Positions 26,525-35,935 of a DNA stretch of 64,000 bases are shown piece by piece. The notes under the pieces were generated by a model, which had not been told where the DNA came from, made no database searches, and saw nothing but the letters and a program-made list of their open reading frames with translations. This DNA is from Pseudooceanicola sp. HF7 (GTDB lineage: Bacteria > Pseudomonadota > Alphaproteobacteria > Rhodobacterales > Rhodobacteraceae), in contig NZ_JAATOW010000003.1 in assembly GCF_011806405.1 (NCBI RefSeq), forward strand, positions 226,599 through 290,598, in the 5' to 3' direction. The position numbers were made by a program, and so were the translations under genes. Each line of letters begins with the position of its first letter. Within the stretch, counting starts at the first letter, position 1.

Positions 26525-27109
26525 TTGCATTCGACCGAGCCGAGCCGCTGTCCCTGGGTGGGGCAGGAACCGATCTACCAGGCCTATCACGACCAGGAAT
26601 GGGGCGTGCCGGAACGCGATGGCCGGGCCTTGTGGGAGAAGCTGGTGCTGGACGGCTTCCAGGCCGGGTTGAGCTGGATCACCATATTGAAAAAGCGGGA
26701 GAATTTCCGCGCGGCCTTCCAGGGGTTCGACCCCGAGGTGATCGCGCGCTGGGGAGAGGACGACGTGCAGCGCCTGCTGGGGGACGCGGGGATCATCCGC
26801 CATCGCGGTAAGATCGAGGCGACGATCGGCAATGCCCGTGCTTACCTTGAGATCGAGGCGGGCGAGGGGTTCGATCAATTCCTCTGGAAATACGTGGATG
26901 GCGTCGCCCTGCAGCCCCGCTTTGCCCGGCAGGAAGACGTGCCCCCCGCGACGGCGTTGTCGGAACGGGTCTCAAAGGACCTGCGCAAGGCGGGCTTCCG
27001 CTTTGTCGGCCCCACGATCGTCTATGCCTTCATGGAGGCCTGCGGTCTTGTGAACGATCACCTGACCGGCTGCCACTGCCATGAGCGCATCGCGGCGATG
27101 AAGGGCTGA
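26525..27109 (+). CDS. tag: DNA-3-methyladenine glycosylase I
   Basis: The protein has 194 residues from a TTG start preceded by AAGGGGATAAACC. Motifs are RCPWVGQEPIYQAYHDQEWG near the N-terminus and DHLTGCHCHER near the C-terminus, which together supply the Cys/His zinc ligands of Tag, with LVLDGFQAGLSWITILKKRE between. It removes 3-methyladenine from alkylated DNA. It is divergent from the EAL gene across a 61-bp gap. Confidence 0.94.
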   Translation: MHSTEPSRCPWVGQEPIYQAYHDQEWGVPERDGRALWEKLVLDGFQAGLSWITILKKRENFRAAFQGFDPEVIARWGEDDVQRLLGDAGIIRHRGKIEATIGNARAYLEIEAGEGFDQFLWKYVDGVALQPRFARQEDVPPATALSERVSKDLRKAGFRFVGPTIVYAFMEACGLVNDHLTGCHCHERIAAMKG

Positions 27110-27225
27110 GGGGCTCTTTCGACGCCTTAAGCGGATCTGACCGGGCCGTGCGCTGCCCTGAGTGCCGGGGACGCCCCGAATCAGGGGCAAATCCCTGGTT
27201 AACGGGGGAAAAAGAGGGCTTGGGC

Positions 27226-27281
27226 GACGTCTGTATTACGTCGGTATCGCGTCGGTATTACGTCGGTGTCCGTGTCGGTAT
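27226..27281. repeat. 11-bp tandem repeat, about five units
   Basis: Units of 11 bp with consensus NRCGTCGGTAT run head to tail: gacgtctgtat, tacgtcggtat, cgcgtcggtat, tacgtcggtgt, then a 12-bp variant ccgtgtcggtat. A sister array with the same unit is at 40644-40698. The 11-bp period is close to one helical turn, so all units would face the same side of the DNA. The 302-bp gap between tag and the TlpA gene holds this array and the hairpins that follow; I see no gene in it. Confidence 0.85.
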
Positions 27282-27322
27282 CTGGCCGGGTTAACGGGGC
27301 GAACGCTCAAAGCCGGGCACCG

Positions 27323-27369
27323 CCGGGGGGGATCCCCCCGGCCACGGTCGCGGGGGGCTCGATGCCCCC
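27323..27369. repeat. Paired G/C hairpins following the 11-bp array
   Basis: Two palindromes: CCGGGGGG/CCCCCCGG (27323-27330 and 27334-27341) and GGGGGC-TCGAT-GCCCCC (27353-27369). The second has the same TCGATG loop as the element at 40752-40786. The pair may also act as the terminator of the TlpA gene on the minus strand, 40-90 nt past its stop. Confidence 0.7.
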
Positions 27370-27411
27370 GGCGGCCGTTTCCCCCGGTCTATCTGCGACA
27401 GGGATGCCGGA

Positions 27412-27993
27412 TCAGTTGGTTGCGGCGAAGGCGTCCAGCACGGCGTGGGCTTCCGGGGCATCCCAGTCCGCGCCGCCAATCAGCCGGGCCACTTCGCGCC
27501 CCTCGGGGTCCAGGATCAGCGTCACGGGCATGGCCAGGACGGCCGCGCCGCGCCCCTGCGCGGCTTTCGGATCGCGCCACTGGGGCAGGCCATCCGCGCC
27601 GGTGCTTTCCAGGAACTGGGCCACGGCCTCTGGCGGGTTGGGACCGGATGCCAGGGTAACCACCGCGAAATCATCGCCCCCGCGCCGCTCCTGCAGCGCG
27701 GCCAGCGTGGGCATCTCTTCCTTGCAGGGGGCGCACCATGTCGCCCAGAAGTTCAGCACCAGCCATTTGCCCGCGTAATCGCCCAGGCTTCCGGTGCCCT
27801 CCGGCCCCTGCCAGGGCAGGTCCGTGGCCAGTTGCTTGGCCGGGCTGGTCAGGGTCAGCTTGCGCATTTCCCCGGTGATCAGGGCCGGGTCCAGCTCCTG
27901 CGCCACCGCCGGGAGCGGGGCAAAGATTGCACAGAGGCCGAGGCCCGTATAAACGAGCGCGGACCGTAGGCGCTTTTGCAGACTTACGAACAT
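27412..27993 (-). CDS. TlpA-like thioredoxin-family periplasmic protein
   Basis: The protein has 193 residues. A signal peptide or membrane anchor (LVYTGLGLCAIFAPLPAVAQ) precedes a thioredoxin fold with the redox motif NFWATWCAPCKEEMPTLAAL and the cis-Pro segment VLAMPVTLILDPEGREVARL. TlpA proteins reduce periplasmic disulfides, often for cytochrome c or copper-site maturation. The start at 27993 is preceded by AGAGGGG. It is divergent from argH with a 32-bp gap. Confidence 0.92.
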   Translation of the reverse strand: MFVSLQKRLRSALVYTGLGLCAIFAPLPAVAQELDPALITGEMRKLTLTSPAKQLATDLPWQGPEGTGSLGDYAGKWLVLNFWATWCAPCKEEMPTLAALQERRGGDDFAVVTLASGPNPPEAVAQFLESTGADGLPQWRDPKAAQGRGAAVLAMPVTLILDPEGREVARLIGGADWDAPEAHAVLDAFAATN

Positions 27994-28025
27994 GATCCCC
28001 TCTTGATCCCGTGACAGGTGGCCCG

Positions 28026-29417
28026 ATGACCGACAAAGACGCAAACCAGATGTGGGGCGGCCGTTTCGCCGAAGGCCCCGATGCGATCATGGAGGCGATC
28101 AATGCCTCGATCGGGTTCGACAAGCGCATGGCAGCCCAGGATATTGCCGGTTCGCGCGCCCATGCCGCCATGCTGGCAGCCCAGGGCATCATTTCCGATA
28201 CAGATGCCCAGACCATCAGGGAAGGGCTTCTCACGATCTTGTCAGAGATCGAGGGCGGGCAGTTCGCCTTTTCCACCGCGCTTGAGGACATCCACATGAA
28301 CGTGGAGGCCCGCCTGAAGGAGATCGTGGGAGAGCCCGCGGGCCGTCTGCACACCGGCCGGTCGCGCAATGACCAGGTGGCCACCGATTTCCGGCTCTGG
28401 GTGCGTGACCAGGCGGATGCGGCCATCGGCGGATTGGAAGCCCTGATGAAGGCGCTGCTGCTGCAGGCAGAGGCAGGGGCGGACTGGGTCATGCCCGGCT
28501 TCACCCATCTTCAGACCGCCCAGCCCGTCACCTGGGGCCATCACATGATGGCCTATGTCGAGATGTTCAGCCGCGACCTGTCCCGCTTCCGCGATGCCCG
28601 CGTGCGCATGAACGAAAGCCCGCTGGGCGCGGCCGCGCTGGCCGGCACCAGCTTCCCGTTGGATCGCCAGATGACGGCAGAGGCGCTTGGCTTTGACCGG
28701 CCCTGCGCCAACTCTCTGGATGCGGTCTCGGACCGCGATTTCGCGCTGGAGTTCCTGGCCGCCGCCAGCATCTGCGCCATGCACCTCAGCCGCTTTGCAG
28801 AGGAGCTGGTGATCTGGTCCTCTGCCCAGTTCCGCTTCGTGGTGCTGAGCGATCGCTTCTCCACCGGCTCTTCCATCATGCCGCAGAAGAAGAACCCCGA
28901 TGCCGCAGAGCTGATCCGCGCCAAGATCGGCCGGATCTTCGGTGCCAATGTCGCGCTGATGACGGTGATGAAGGGGCTGCCGCTGGCCTATTCCAAGGAC
29001 ATGCAGGAAGACAAGGAACAGGTCTTCGATGCGGCCGACAACCTGATGCTGGCCCTGGCCGCCATGACCGGCATGGTGGGCGACATGTCCGCCAACAAGC
29101 CGGCACTGGAAGCTGCCGCCGGTGCGGGCTTCTCTACCGCGACGGACCTGGCCGACTGGCTGGTGCGCGTGCTGGGCATGCCCTTCCGCGACGCCCACCA
29201 TGTCACCGGCTCGCTTGTTGCCAAGGCAGAGGCCAAGGGCTGCGACCTGCCAGAGCTGAGCCTGTCGGAGATGCAGGAGGTGGAGCCGCAGATCACCGAG
29301 GCGGTCTATGACGTCCTTGGGGTGCATAACTCCGTTGCCTCGCGTATGTCTTACGGGGGCACGGCACCGGAACGCGTGCGGGAGCAGGTGGCAGCATGGA
29401 CGCAAAAACTCGGCTGA
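28026..29417 (+). CDS. argH: Argininosuccinate lyase
   Basis: The protein has 463 residues. The fumarase/aspartase-superfamily signature [19 protein letters not shown] is intact (the Ser/Lys catalytic loop), with [20 protein letters not shown] at the N-terminus and [10 protein letters not shown] and [17 protein letters not shown] conserved. It splits argininosuccinate to arginine and fumarate, the last step of arginine synthesis. It overlaps the next small lipoprotein gene by 22 nt and heads the unit argH-lipoprotein-DUF2834-lysA. Confidence 0.97.
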   Translation: MTDKDANQMWGGRFAEGPDAIMEAINASIGFDKRMAAQDIAGSRAHAAMLAAQGIISDTDAQTIREGLLTILSEIEGGQFAFSTALEDIHMNVEARLKEIVGEPAGRLHTGRSRNDQVATDFRLWVRDQADAAIGGLEALMKALLLQAEAGADWVMPGFTHLQTAQPVTWGHHMMAYVEMFSRDLSRFRDARVRMNESPLGAAALAGTSFPLDRQMTAEALGFDRPCANSLDAVSDRDFALEFLAAASICAMHLSRFAEELVIWSSAQFRFVVLSDRFSTGSSIMPQKKNPDAAELIRAKIGRIFGANVALMTVMKGLPLAYSKDMQEDKEQVFDAADNLMLALAAMTGMVGDMSANKPALEAAAGAGFSTATDLADWLVRVLGMPFRDAHHVTGSLVAKAEAKGCDLPELSLSEMQEVEPQITEAVYDVLGVHNSVASRMSYGGTAPERVREQVAAWTQKLG

Positions 29418-29587
29418 TGCTGGCGGGGGCGCTGGTTGCGCTGCTGTCGGCCTGCGGGATCGACGGCGCGCCCGCCGCGCCGGAGCCGAACGAATGGCCC
29501 CAGCCGGGGGCGGGGCTGGATGTCAGCCCGGTGACCGGCGTCGGCATCGGCTCGTCCGACAATGACCTTTACGGGCTGTCGATCTGA
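29396..29587 (+). CDS. Small lipoprotein, LptM (YifL)-like
   Basis: The protein has 63 residues. A signal sequence ([16 protein letters not shown]) with lipobox LSAC places the lipidated Cys at residue 20. The mature start [12 protein letters not shown] recalls the CGxKGPLxxP motif of LptM/YifL-type lipoproteins, which help mature the LPS translocon and whose genes often sit directly before lysA or dapF. Here the gene starts inside argH and lysA is two genes on. The Lys of the motif is Asp, so the assignment is tentative. Confidence 0.7.
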   Translation: MDAKTRLMLAGALVALLSACGIDGAPAAPEPNEWPQPGAGLDVSPVTGVGIGSSDNDLYGLSI

Positions 29588-29916
29588 TGCGGCCCGGCGG
29601 GATTTCGGCCCTGCGGTGGGCCTACCTGGCGCTGGCGGCCTGGGGGCTGGTGCAGCCCCTGGGCTTTTTCCTGACCTGGATGGCGCAGAACAGCTTTTCG
29701 CTGGTCGCGCTGCTGGGAGCCTGGCGCGCGAACCTGGCCGTGGCCGGCATGTTCTGGGAGCTCATGGCCGCATCGGTGGCGCTGACCCTCTGGGCGCTGG
29801 CGGAAACCCGGGTGCGCGGCAACTGGTCCGCGCTCTGGGCCGTGGCGGCGACCTGGGCCCTTGGGCTGGGCGTCGGCCTGCCGCTTTATCTTTTCCTTCG
29901 CACCCGCCCCGTGTAG
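29587..29916 (+). CDS. DUF2834 membrane protein
   Basis: The protein has 109 residues and three to four membrane helices (LRWAYLALAAWGLVQPLGFF, AGMFWELMAASVALTLWALA, AVAATWALGLGVGLPLYLFL). The NLAVAGMFWEL segment and overall length match DUF2834. The ATG overlaps the lipoprotein stop by one base, giving tight coupling. The function is unknown. Confidence 0.8.
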   Translation: MRPGGISALRWAYLALAAWGLVQPLGFFLTWMAQNSFSLVALLGAWRANLAVAGMFWELMAASVALTLWALAETRVRGNWSALWAVAATWALGLGVGLPLYLFLRTRPV

Positions 29917-29945
29917 GCGGGGGCGCCCAGTGACCGGAGACCATC

Positions 29946-31211
29946 GTGGACCATTTCCTTTATCGTGACGGTGCCCTTTATGCCGAAGACGTGCCCGTGG
30001 CAGAGATTGCCGCGGCCGTCGGCACGCCTTTCTACGTCTATTCCACCGCCACGCTGACCCGGCATTACCAGCTGTTTGAAGAGGCGCTGTCGGGCGTGGA
30101 TCACGTGATCTGCTACGCGATGAAGGCGGCCAGCAACCAGGCGATCCTGAAGGTCATGGCCGGCCTTGGCGCGGGGATGGACGTGGTCTCGGGCGGGGAA
30201 TACGCCCGCGCCATCGCCGCCGGCGTGCCCGGTGACAAGATCGTCTTTTCCGGCGTCGGCAAGACCCGCGAAGAGATGCGCGCGGCCCTGTCGGGCGGGG
30301 TGCGCCAGTTCAACCTGGAATCCGAGCCGGAGATGGAGCGCCTGAACGCCGTCGCGCTGGAGATGGGCGTCGTGGCGCCGGTCACCGTGCGGGTGAACCC
30401 GGACGTCGACGCCAAGACCCATGCCAAGATCGCCACCGGCAAGTCCGAGAACAAGTTCGGCATCCCGATCACCCGCGCGCGGGAGGTCTATGCCCGTATC
30501 GCGCAGATGCCCGGCCTGAAGGCGGTGGGGATCGACGTGCACATCGGCTCTCAGCTGACGGATCTGGAGCCCTACCGGCAGGCCTTTACCCTGGTCGGCG
30601 AACTGGTGGATGCCCTGCGCGCGGACGGTCACGAGATCACCCGCCTGGACCTGGGCGGCGGCCTTGGCATTCCTTACGCACGGGACAACCAGGCTCCGCC
30701 GCTGCCGCTGGAATACGGCGCCGTGGTGCAGGAGGTGCTTGGCGACAAGGGCTGCGAGATCGAGATCGAGCCGGGCCGCCTGATCGCCGGCAACGCCGGG
30801 CTGATGGTCAGCGAAGTGGTCTACGTCAAACAGGGCGAGGGGCGCGATTTCCTGATCCTGGATGGTGCGATGAACGACCTGATCCGCCCGGCCATGTACG
30901 AGGCCTGGCACGATATCGTGCCCGTGGTCGAACCCGAAGCGGGGGTGGATCAACAGCCCTATGACATCGTCGGCCCGGTCTGCGAAAGCGGTGATACATT
31001 CGCCAAGAACCGCATGATGCCGCCGCTGGTGGAAGGGGACCTGGTCGCCTTCCGCTCTGCCGGGGCTTACGGCGCGGCGATGTCGAGCGAATACAACACC
31101 CGCCCGCTGATCCCCGAAGTGCTGGTCAACGGCGATCAATTTGCCGTCATCCGGAAAAGACCCTCCTATGAGGAGATCATTAACCGCGATACGATACCCC
31201 AGTGGCTTTAG
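29946..31211 (+). CDS. lysA: Diaminopimelate decarboxylase
   Basis: The protein has 421 residues. This fold-type III PLP enzyme has the Schiff-base Lys in ICYAMKAASNQAILKVMAG, GAGMDVVSGGEY, the glycine loop LDLGGGLGIPY, EPGRLIAGNAG and GPVCESGDTFAKNR, which carries the second-subunit Cys. It makes lysine from meso-diaminopimelate. It is the last gene of the argH-lipoprotein-DUF2834-lysA unit. An unrelated-substrate paralogue (ornithine/lysine decarboxylase) lies at 61.5 kb. Confidence 0.97.
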   Translation: MDHFLYRDGALYAEDVPVAEIAAAVGTPFYVYSTATLTRHYQLFEEALSGVDHVICYAMKAASNQAILKVMAGLGAGMDVVSGGEYARAIAAGVPGDKIVFSGVGKTREEMRAALSGGVRQFNLESEPEMERLNAVALEMGVVAPVTVRVNPDVDAKTHAKIATGKSENKFGIPITRAREVYARIAQMPGLKAVGIDVHIGSQLTDLEPYRQAFTLVGELVDALRADGHEITRLDLGGGLGIPYARDNQAPPLPLEYGAVVQEVLGDKGCEIEIEPGRLIAGNAGLMVSEVVYVKQGEGRDFLILDGAMNDLIRPAMYEAWHDIVPVVEPEAGVDQQPYDIVGPVCESGDTFAKNRMMPPLVEGDLVAFRSAGAYGAAMSSEYNTRPLIPEVLVNGDQFAVIRKRPSYEEIINRDTIPQWL

Positions 31212-31232
31212 CGCGCAGAATGCGCCAGGCCC

Positions 31233-33890
31233 ATGGGAAAGAGCATGGCTGAGCAGACGAGATACGACGCCCTCTTGCGCCGCCTCAGGTGGCCTCTTTT
31301 CCTGACCCGCACCGGAATGCTTGCCGAACGCATGGCGCGGGCCTTCTGGCCACTCTGGACCCTGTGCATCACCATTCTGGCCCTGCTGATGCTGGGCCTG
31401 CAGGATTCGACCTCGATCGAGCTGGTGTGGTCGGTGGCCGCGCTGACGCTGATCGGCGTGCTGGTCTTCCTGGTGATGGGCGCGATGCGCTTTCGCTTTC
31501 CACGCCGGGAAGAGGCCGTGGCGCGGCTGGATGCCTCTCTGAAAGGCAATCCTATTCAGGCACTTAGGGATGGGCAGGCCATCGGGCAGGGGGATCAGGG
31601 ATCCTCTGACCTCTGGGCCGCGCACCAATCCCGCATGGCCACCCGCGCCAGTTCCGCGCGGGCGGTTCCGGCAGATCTGCGGCTGTCGTCGCGCGATCCC
31701 TTCGGGCTGCGCTACGTGGCGCTTCTGGGGCTGATGGTGGCGCTGCTCTTCGGCTCTTTCTGGCGCGTGGGATCGGTGGGCAGCATGGCCCCCGGCGGCT
31801 CTGCCAATGCCGCGGCCGGGCCCAGCTGGGAAGGCTGGGTCTCGCCCCCCGCCTATACCGGATTGCCCACGATCTACCTGCCCGACATCACGGGCGAACG
31901 GCTGACCGCCCCCGAAGGGGCGCTGGTCACGCTGCGCCTTTAGGGGCCCGAAGGGCGGCTGAACGTCACGGAATCGGTCTCTGGCCGGATCGGGGACCTG
32001 CCGCCGGGCACCGAAGCTGCACAGGAATTCAGCATCGCCCGCGCTGGCGACATCTCCATCGACGGCCCCGGCGGACGCAGCTGGCAGATCGCCATGATCC
32101 CGGATGCCGCCCCCACCGCAAGCGTCGATGCGCCCGGCGAGGCCAGCGTGGATGGCGATATCTCCATCCCGTTTTCGGCCACGGATGACTACGGCGTGGA
32201 AAACGGGCGCGCCCTCATCTCCCTTGATCTGGAGGCGCTGGACCGCCGCTATGGCCTGGCGCTGGAGCCTGAGCCGCGCGAGGCCATCGAGGTGCCGCTG
32301 CCGATGCCGATTTCAGGCAGCCGCAGCGAGTTTTCGGAGGTGATGATCGAGAACTTCTCTCAGCACCCCTGGGCGAACATGCCGGTGGAAATCTCTCTGA
32401 GCGTCACGGATTCCCTGGGCCAGGAGGGGCAGAGCGCACCTTACAAGATGCTTCTGGATGCGCGGCGCTTCTTCGATCCGCTGGCCTCTGCCCTGATCGA
32501 GATGCGGCGCGACCTGCTGTGGAACCGCGAAAACGCCGCCCGCGTGGCCGACGTGATGAAGGCCATCACCTGGCAGGGAGAGGATCTTTTCGACGAAGAG
32601 ACGACCTACCTGCGTCTGCGCCGCCTGATCCGCAAGATCGAGACGATTTCCGATTTCACCACCCTGAGCGATGAGCAGGTGTCAGAGGTGACCCAGGCGC
32701 TCTGGGACATGGCGATCGAGATCGAGGAAGGCGACCTGGAAGATGCCAAGGCGCGGATGGAACGCGCCCAGGAACGGCTGTCCGAAGCCATGCGCAACGG
32801 GGCCTCGGAGGATGAGATCGCCCGCCTGATGCAGGAGCTGCGCGACGCGACGCAGGATTACATGCGCCAGCTCAGCCAGCAGGCCGCGCGGGAGTCCGAA
32901 GCCAACCCGGACATGCCGAACATGAACATGGAAAACGCGATGCAGATGAACCAGAACGATCTGCAGCGCATGATGGACCGCATCCAGGAGCTGATGGAAG
33001 AGGGCCGCATGGCCGAGGCCCAGCAAGCCCTGGAGGAGCTCCAGCGCCTGATGGAGAACATGCAGGTGCAGCAGGGGCAGGGCGGCCAGGGTCAGCAAAG
33101 CCCCGGTCAGCAGGCCATGGAAGGGCTGGCGGAAACGCTGCGCGACCAGCAGGGCCTGTCGGACGAGGCCTTCCGCGAATTGCAGGAGCAGTTCAACGGC
33201 CAGCAGCAAGGCCAGCAGCAGCAGGGCCAGCAAGGTCAGCAGGGGCAACAGGGCCAGCAAGGGCAGCAGTTCGGCCAACAGGGCCAACAGGGACAGCAGC
33301 CCGTCCAGCCTGGACAGCAGGGCCAACAGCCCGGCAATCAACAGGGCCAGCAGCAAGGTCAGCAGGGCCAACCCGGCGGCGGTCAAGGGGCCGATGCGGG
33401 CACGCTTGCCCAGCGGCAGCAACAGCTGCGCCAAGAGCTGGAGCGCCAGCGTGGCAACCTGCCCGGCGGCAACAGCGCCGAGGGCCGCGCGGCCCGCGAG
33501 GCGCTGGAAAACGCGGATCGCGCGATGCGCGGGGCTGAAGAGGCGCTGCGCGACGGCGACCTGGCCGAGGCCATCGACCAGCAGAGCCAGGCCATGGATG
33601 CGCTGCGCGAAGGCATGCGCCAGATGGGCGACGCCATGGCCCAGCAAGATAACCAGATGGCCGGCCAGCAGGGCCAGTCCCAAGGTGAGAACGAAGGCCG
33701 GCAGAACGATCCGCTGGGGCGCAGCACCGGCACCAATGGCGACCTGGGCAACAGCCGGGAAATGCTGAAGGGCGATGATGTCTATCGCCGGGCAGAGAAC
33801 CTGCTGGATGAGATCCGCCGCCGCTCCGGTGAAAACGACCGCTCCGAAGAAGAGCGCGATTACCTGAAACGGCTGCTCGACCGTTTCTGA
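31233..33890 (+). pseudogene. TIGR02302-type large membrane protein, interrupted by one amber codon
   Basis: The reading frame runs 886 codons but contains a TAG at 31941-31943 (codon 237). Sequence before and after is in the same frame and continues smoothly (VTLRL, stop, GPEGRLNVTESVSG), so a single base change from a Tyr codon (TAT/TAC) explains it. The N-terminal part has two or three membrane helices (PLWTLCITILALLMLGLQ and a second pair near residue 160). The C-terminal part has long helices, a glutamine-rich stretch and KRLLDRF at the end. This matches the TIGR02302 family of alphaproteobacteria. An internal ATG at 32094 could restart translation. The function is unknown. Confidence 0.85.
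33198..33390 (+). repeat. Gln/Gly-rich coding repeat
   Basis: Inside the TIGR02302 frame, a low-complexity run of CAG/CAA and GGC/GGG/GGT codons encodes repeated Q-Q-G units, about 60 residues. The repeat is imperfect at DNA level. Such tracts are usual for this family and are expected to be disordered. Confidence 0.85.
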
Positions 33891-33942
33891 GCTGCCGTCC
33901 CTCGGCGCGCGATCGCGGCACCCATCCACGACAGACCAAACG

Positions 33943-33980
33943 AAAAGGGCCCGGGCGCATTGAGCGACCCGGGCCCTTTC
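33943..33980. terminator. Bidirectional terminator
   Basis: A 12-bp perfect stem, AAAGGGCCCGGG (33944-33955) with CCCGGGCCCTTT (33968-33979), has a 12-nt loop. It lies between the convergent TIGR02302 and zinc-ribbon genes and has short A and T flanks, so it can serve both strands. Confidence 0.85.
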
Positions 33981-34007
33981 ATGTGATGGCGGGACTGGCG
34001 GCCGCGC

Positions 34008-35033
34008 TCAGCTTTCGCGGGCGGTCAGCCAGCTGACGAAACGGCTGCCTTCGCTGGTCACCCTGTCGCGCAGCGTGTCGACGCCGGTCACGAACTGGCC
34101 CATGGTCTCTTCGCTGGCGGGGATGGAGATCACGATGCGATCCGCCTGTCCGTAGACGAAGAGGAAGGCCAGCGCGATCACCACCGGCACGGCAAAGCCA
34201 AAGCGTTTCGGCGTGCGGCTGGGAGCGGGGCGTTCCTTGAAGGCAACGGGCAGGCTGTCGGCCTCTACAGGCTCTGGCTCCGGGCGGCGGACCAGGGCGT
34301 TGCCGGTCATCGGCGCAGGTGCCTTGGCCGAGGCGCCGGTGGCCGTGGTGGCCGGGCGGGGGGCTGCCTTGGCGGGCTCTGCCGTTTCGGGTGTCGCGGG
34401 TGCCGGGGTCGCGGCCTCTTGCGGGCGTTTGGGCAGGGCGGCGGCGCGTGCGGCGGCCTCTCGCAGGCGGCGCGCACTTTCCTCCGAAACCGCGGGTTTC
34501 ACGGGCGGAATGGGCTTTGCAGGCGGCTGGGGCGCGATGGGCTCTGCCGGGGCCTGTTCCACCTCGGGCTCTGCCGGGGTTTGCGGGGCGGGCTCGGGCG
34601 CAGGCGCGGGCTCCGCGATCGGCGCGGGGGCCTCCTGCGGCTCCACCGGGGCGCGTTCGTCGGAGCTGGTCGCGGGCGTTGCGCTGGCGGGCGTCTGGGG
34701 CTGTACCTGCATCGCGGGCGGCTCGGCCGGGGCGGCGGGCTGTTCTGCCGCCGGGCCACTGAAGGCGCGGCTGGCCTGTTCCTCTGCCCGTGCCTCGGCC
34801 TCTCTGGAGGCCTCTTCGCGCAGGATGTCACGCACGGCCGGGTCAAGCTCCCGTTTCGGCGCCGGGACGGAGACCGCCGCCGCTGCCGCTGCAAAGCCCG
34901 GCGTCATCATGCCGGGGCCGGTCTGGTACCAGACTTCTTCGCAATTGGAACATTGAACGTCCCGCCCAGCCGAGGGGATCGCATCCCCTGGCACGTCATA
35001 TTCTGCGCCGCAATTCGGGCAAGTCAGCCGCAT
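34008..35033 (-). CDS. MJ0042-type zinc-ribbon membrane protein
   Basis: The protein has 341 residues from the start at 35033. The N-terminus MRLTCPNCGAEYDVPGDAIP and CSNCEEVW form a two-CxxC zinc ribbon of the MJ0042 family. A long Ala/Pro/Glu-rich linker of about 200 residues follows, then one membrane helix (FAVPVVIALAFLFVYG) and a short tail. This layout is common in Rhodobacterales and Rhizobiales and has no known function. It is divergent from ftsE. Confidence 0.85.
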   Translation of the reverse strand: MRLTCPNCGAEYDVPGDAIPSAGRDVQCSNCEEVWYQTGPGMMTPGFAAAAAAVSVPAPKRELDPAVRDILREEASREAEARAEEQASRAFSGPAAEQPAAPAEPPAMQVQPQTPASATPATSSDERAPVEPQEAPAPIAEPAPAPEPAPQTPAEPEVEQAPAEPIAPQPPAKPIPPVKPAVSEESARRLREAAARAAALPKRPQEAATPAPATPETAEPAKAAPRPATTATGASAKAPAPMTGNALVRRPEPEPVEADSLPVAFKERPAPSRTPKRFGFAVPVVIALAFLFVYGQADRIVISIPASEETMGQFVTGVDTLRDRVTSEGSRFVSWLTARES

Positions 35034-35257
35034 TCCGCCCCCATGATTTCCTCCGGAGTGTCCCGCTCCGGTTTTCCGTCCCGCGACCCCTTGCGGGCCA
35101 TGCGGGAAGCGGGCCTCATCGGATGCATACCCCAAGGCCCAACGCGGGCAAACATAGAGGTCCCGGTTCCGGCGGAAAAGCGCTATTTCGGCTGTCGGGG
35201 CCGATTGCAACGCAGCGTGCCCCCGTGCCAAAAGGGCGCCAAATCGCGAGGCTCCGA

Positions 35258-35935
35258 GTGATCGACCTGGACAAAATTGCCTATTCCTACGGGGGCGGAG
35301 ACTTGCTGAGCGATGTCTCCCTGTCGCTCGCGCCGGGAAGTTTCCATTTCCTGACAGGACCTTCGGGGGCTGGCAAGACGACCTTCCTCAAGCTCTGCTA
35401 CGGAGAGCTGATCCCGACAGAGGGGCGCGCCACGCTTTATGGCCGCGACCTGGCGCAGATGAGCCGGGACGACATTGCCATGCTGCGCCGCCGTATCGGC
35501 GTGGTGCACCAGGACTGCCGCTTCCTGGATCACCTGAGCCTCGCGGAAAACATCGCCCTGCCGCTGACGGTTTCCGGGCGCAGCCCCCATGCAGAGGCGC
35601 AGAACATCGGCGACCTGATGGCCTGGTGCGGGCTGAGCCACCGGGCCGATGCCCGCCCGCCGGAACTTTCGGGCGGGGAACGTCAGCGCGCGGCGCTGGC
35701 GCGGGCGCTGATCCTGTCGCCGGACGTGATCCTGGCCGATGAACCTACCGGCAACGTGGACTGGGAGATGTCCCAACGCCTGCTGGCCCTGCTGACGGAG
35801 CTGAACCGCATGGGCAAGGCGGTGGTCGTGGCGACCCACGACCTGGCCCTGATCCGCCTGGCCAAGCAGCGCGTGCAGGCCCGTGTCCTGCGCATCACGG
35901 ACCGGCGGTTGCAACTGGCGGGGGCGGACCTGTGA
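35258..35935 (+). CDS. ftsE: Cell division ABC-type ATP-binding protein FtsE
   Basis: The protein has 225 residues from a GTG start. ABC motifs are present: Walker A GPSGAGKTTFLKL, Q-loop VHQDCRFLDHLS, signature LSGGERQRAALARAL, Walker B VILADEPTGNVDW and the switch His in VVATHDLAL. With FtsX it controls periplasmic amidase activation at the septum. It overlaps ftsX by 4 nt. Confidence 0.95.
   Translation: MIDLDKIAYSYGGGDLLSDVSLSLAPGSFHFLTGPSGAGKTTFLKLCYGELIPTEGRATLYGRDLAQMSRDDIAMLRRRIGVVHQDCRFLDHLSLAENIALPLTVSGRSPHAEAQNIGDLMAWCGLSHRADARPPELSGGERQRAALARALILSPDVILADEPTGNVDWEMSQRLLALLTELNRMGKAVVVATHDLALIRLAKQRVQARVLRITDRRLQLAGADL

Noticed and set aside
27226..27281. CRISPR array
   Set aside because: Units are 11 bp and contiguous without spacers; no cas genes in the window.
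31941..31943. Programmed amber readthrough or pyrrolysine
   Set aside because: No structure or Pyl genes seen; simple mutation or sequencing error is far more likely.
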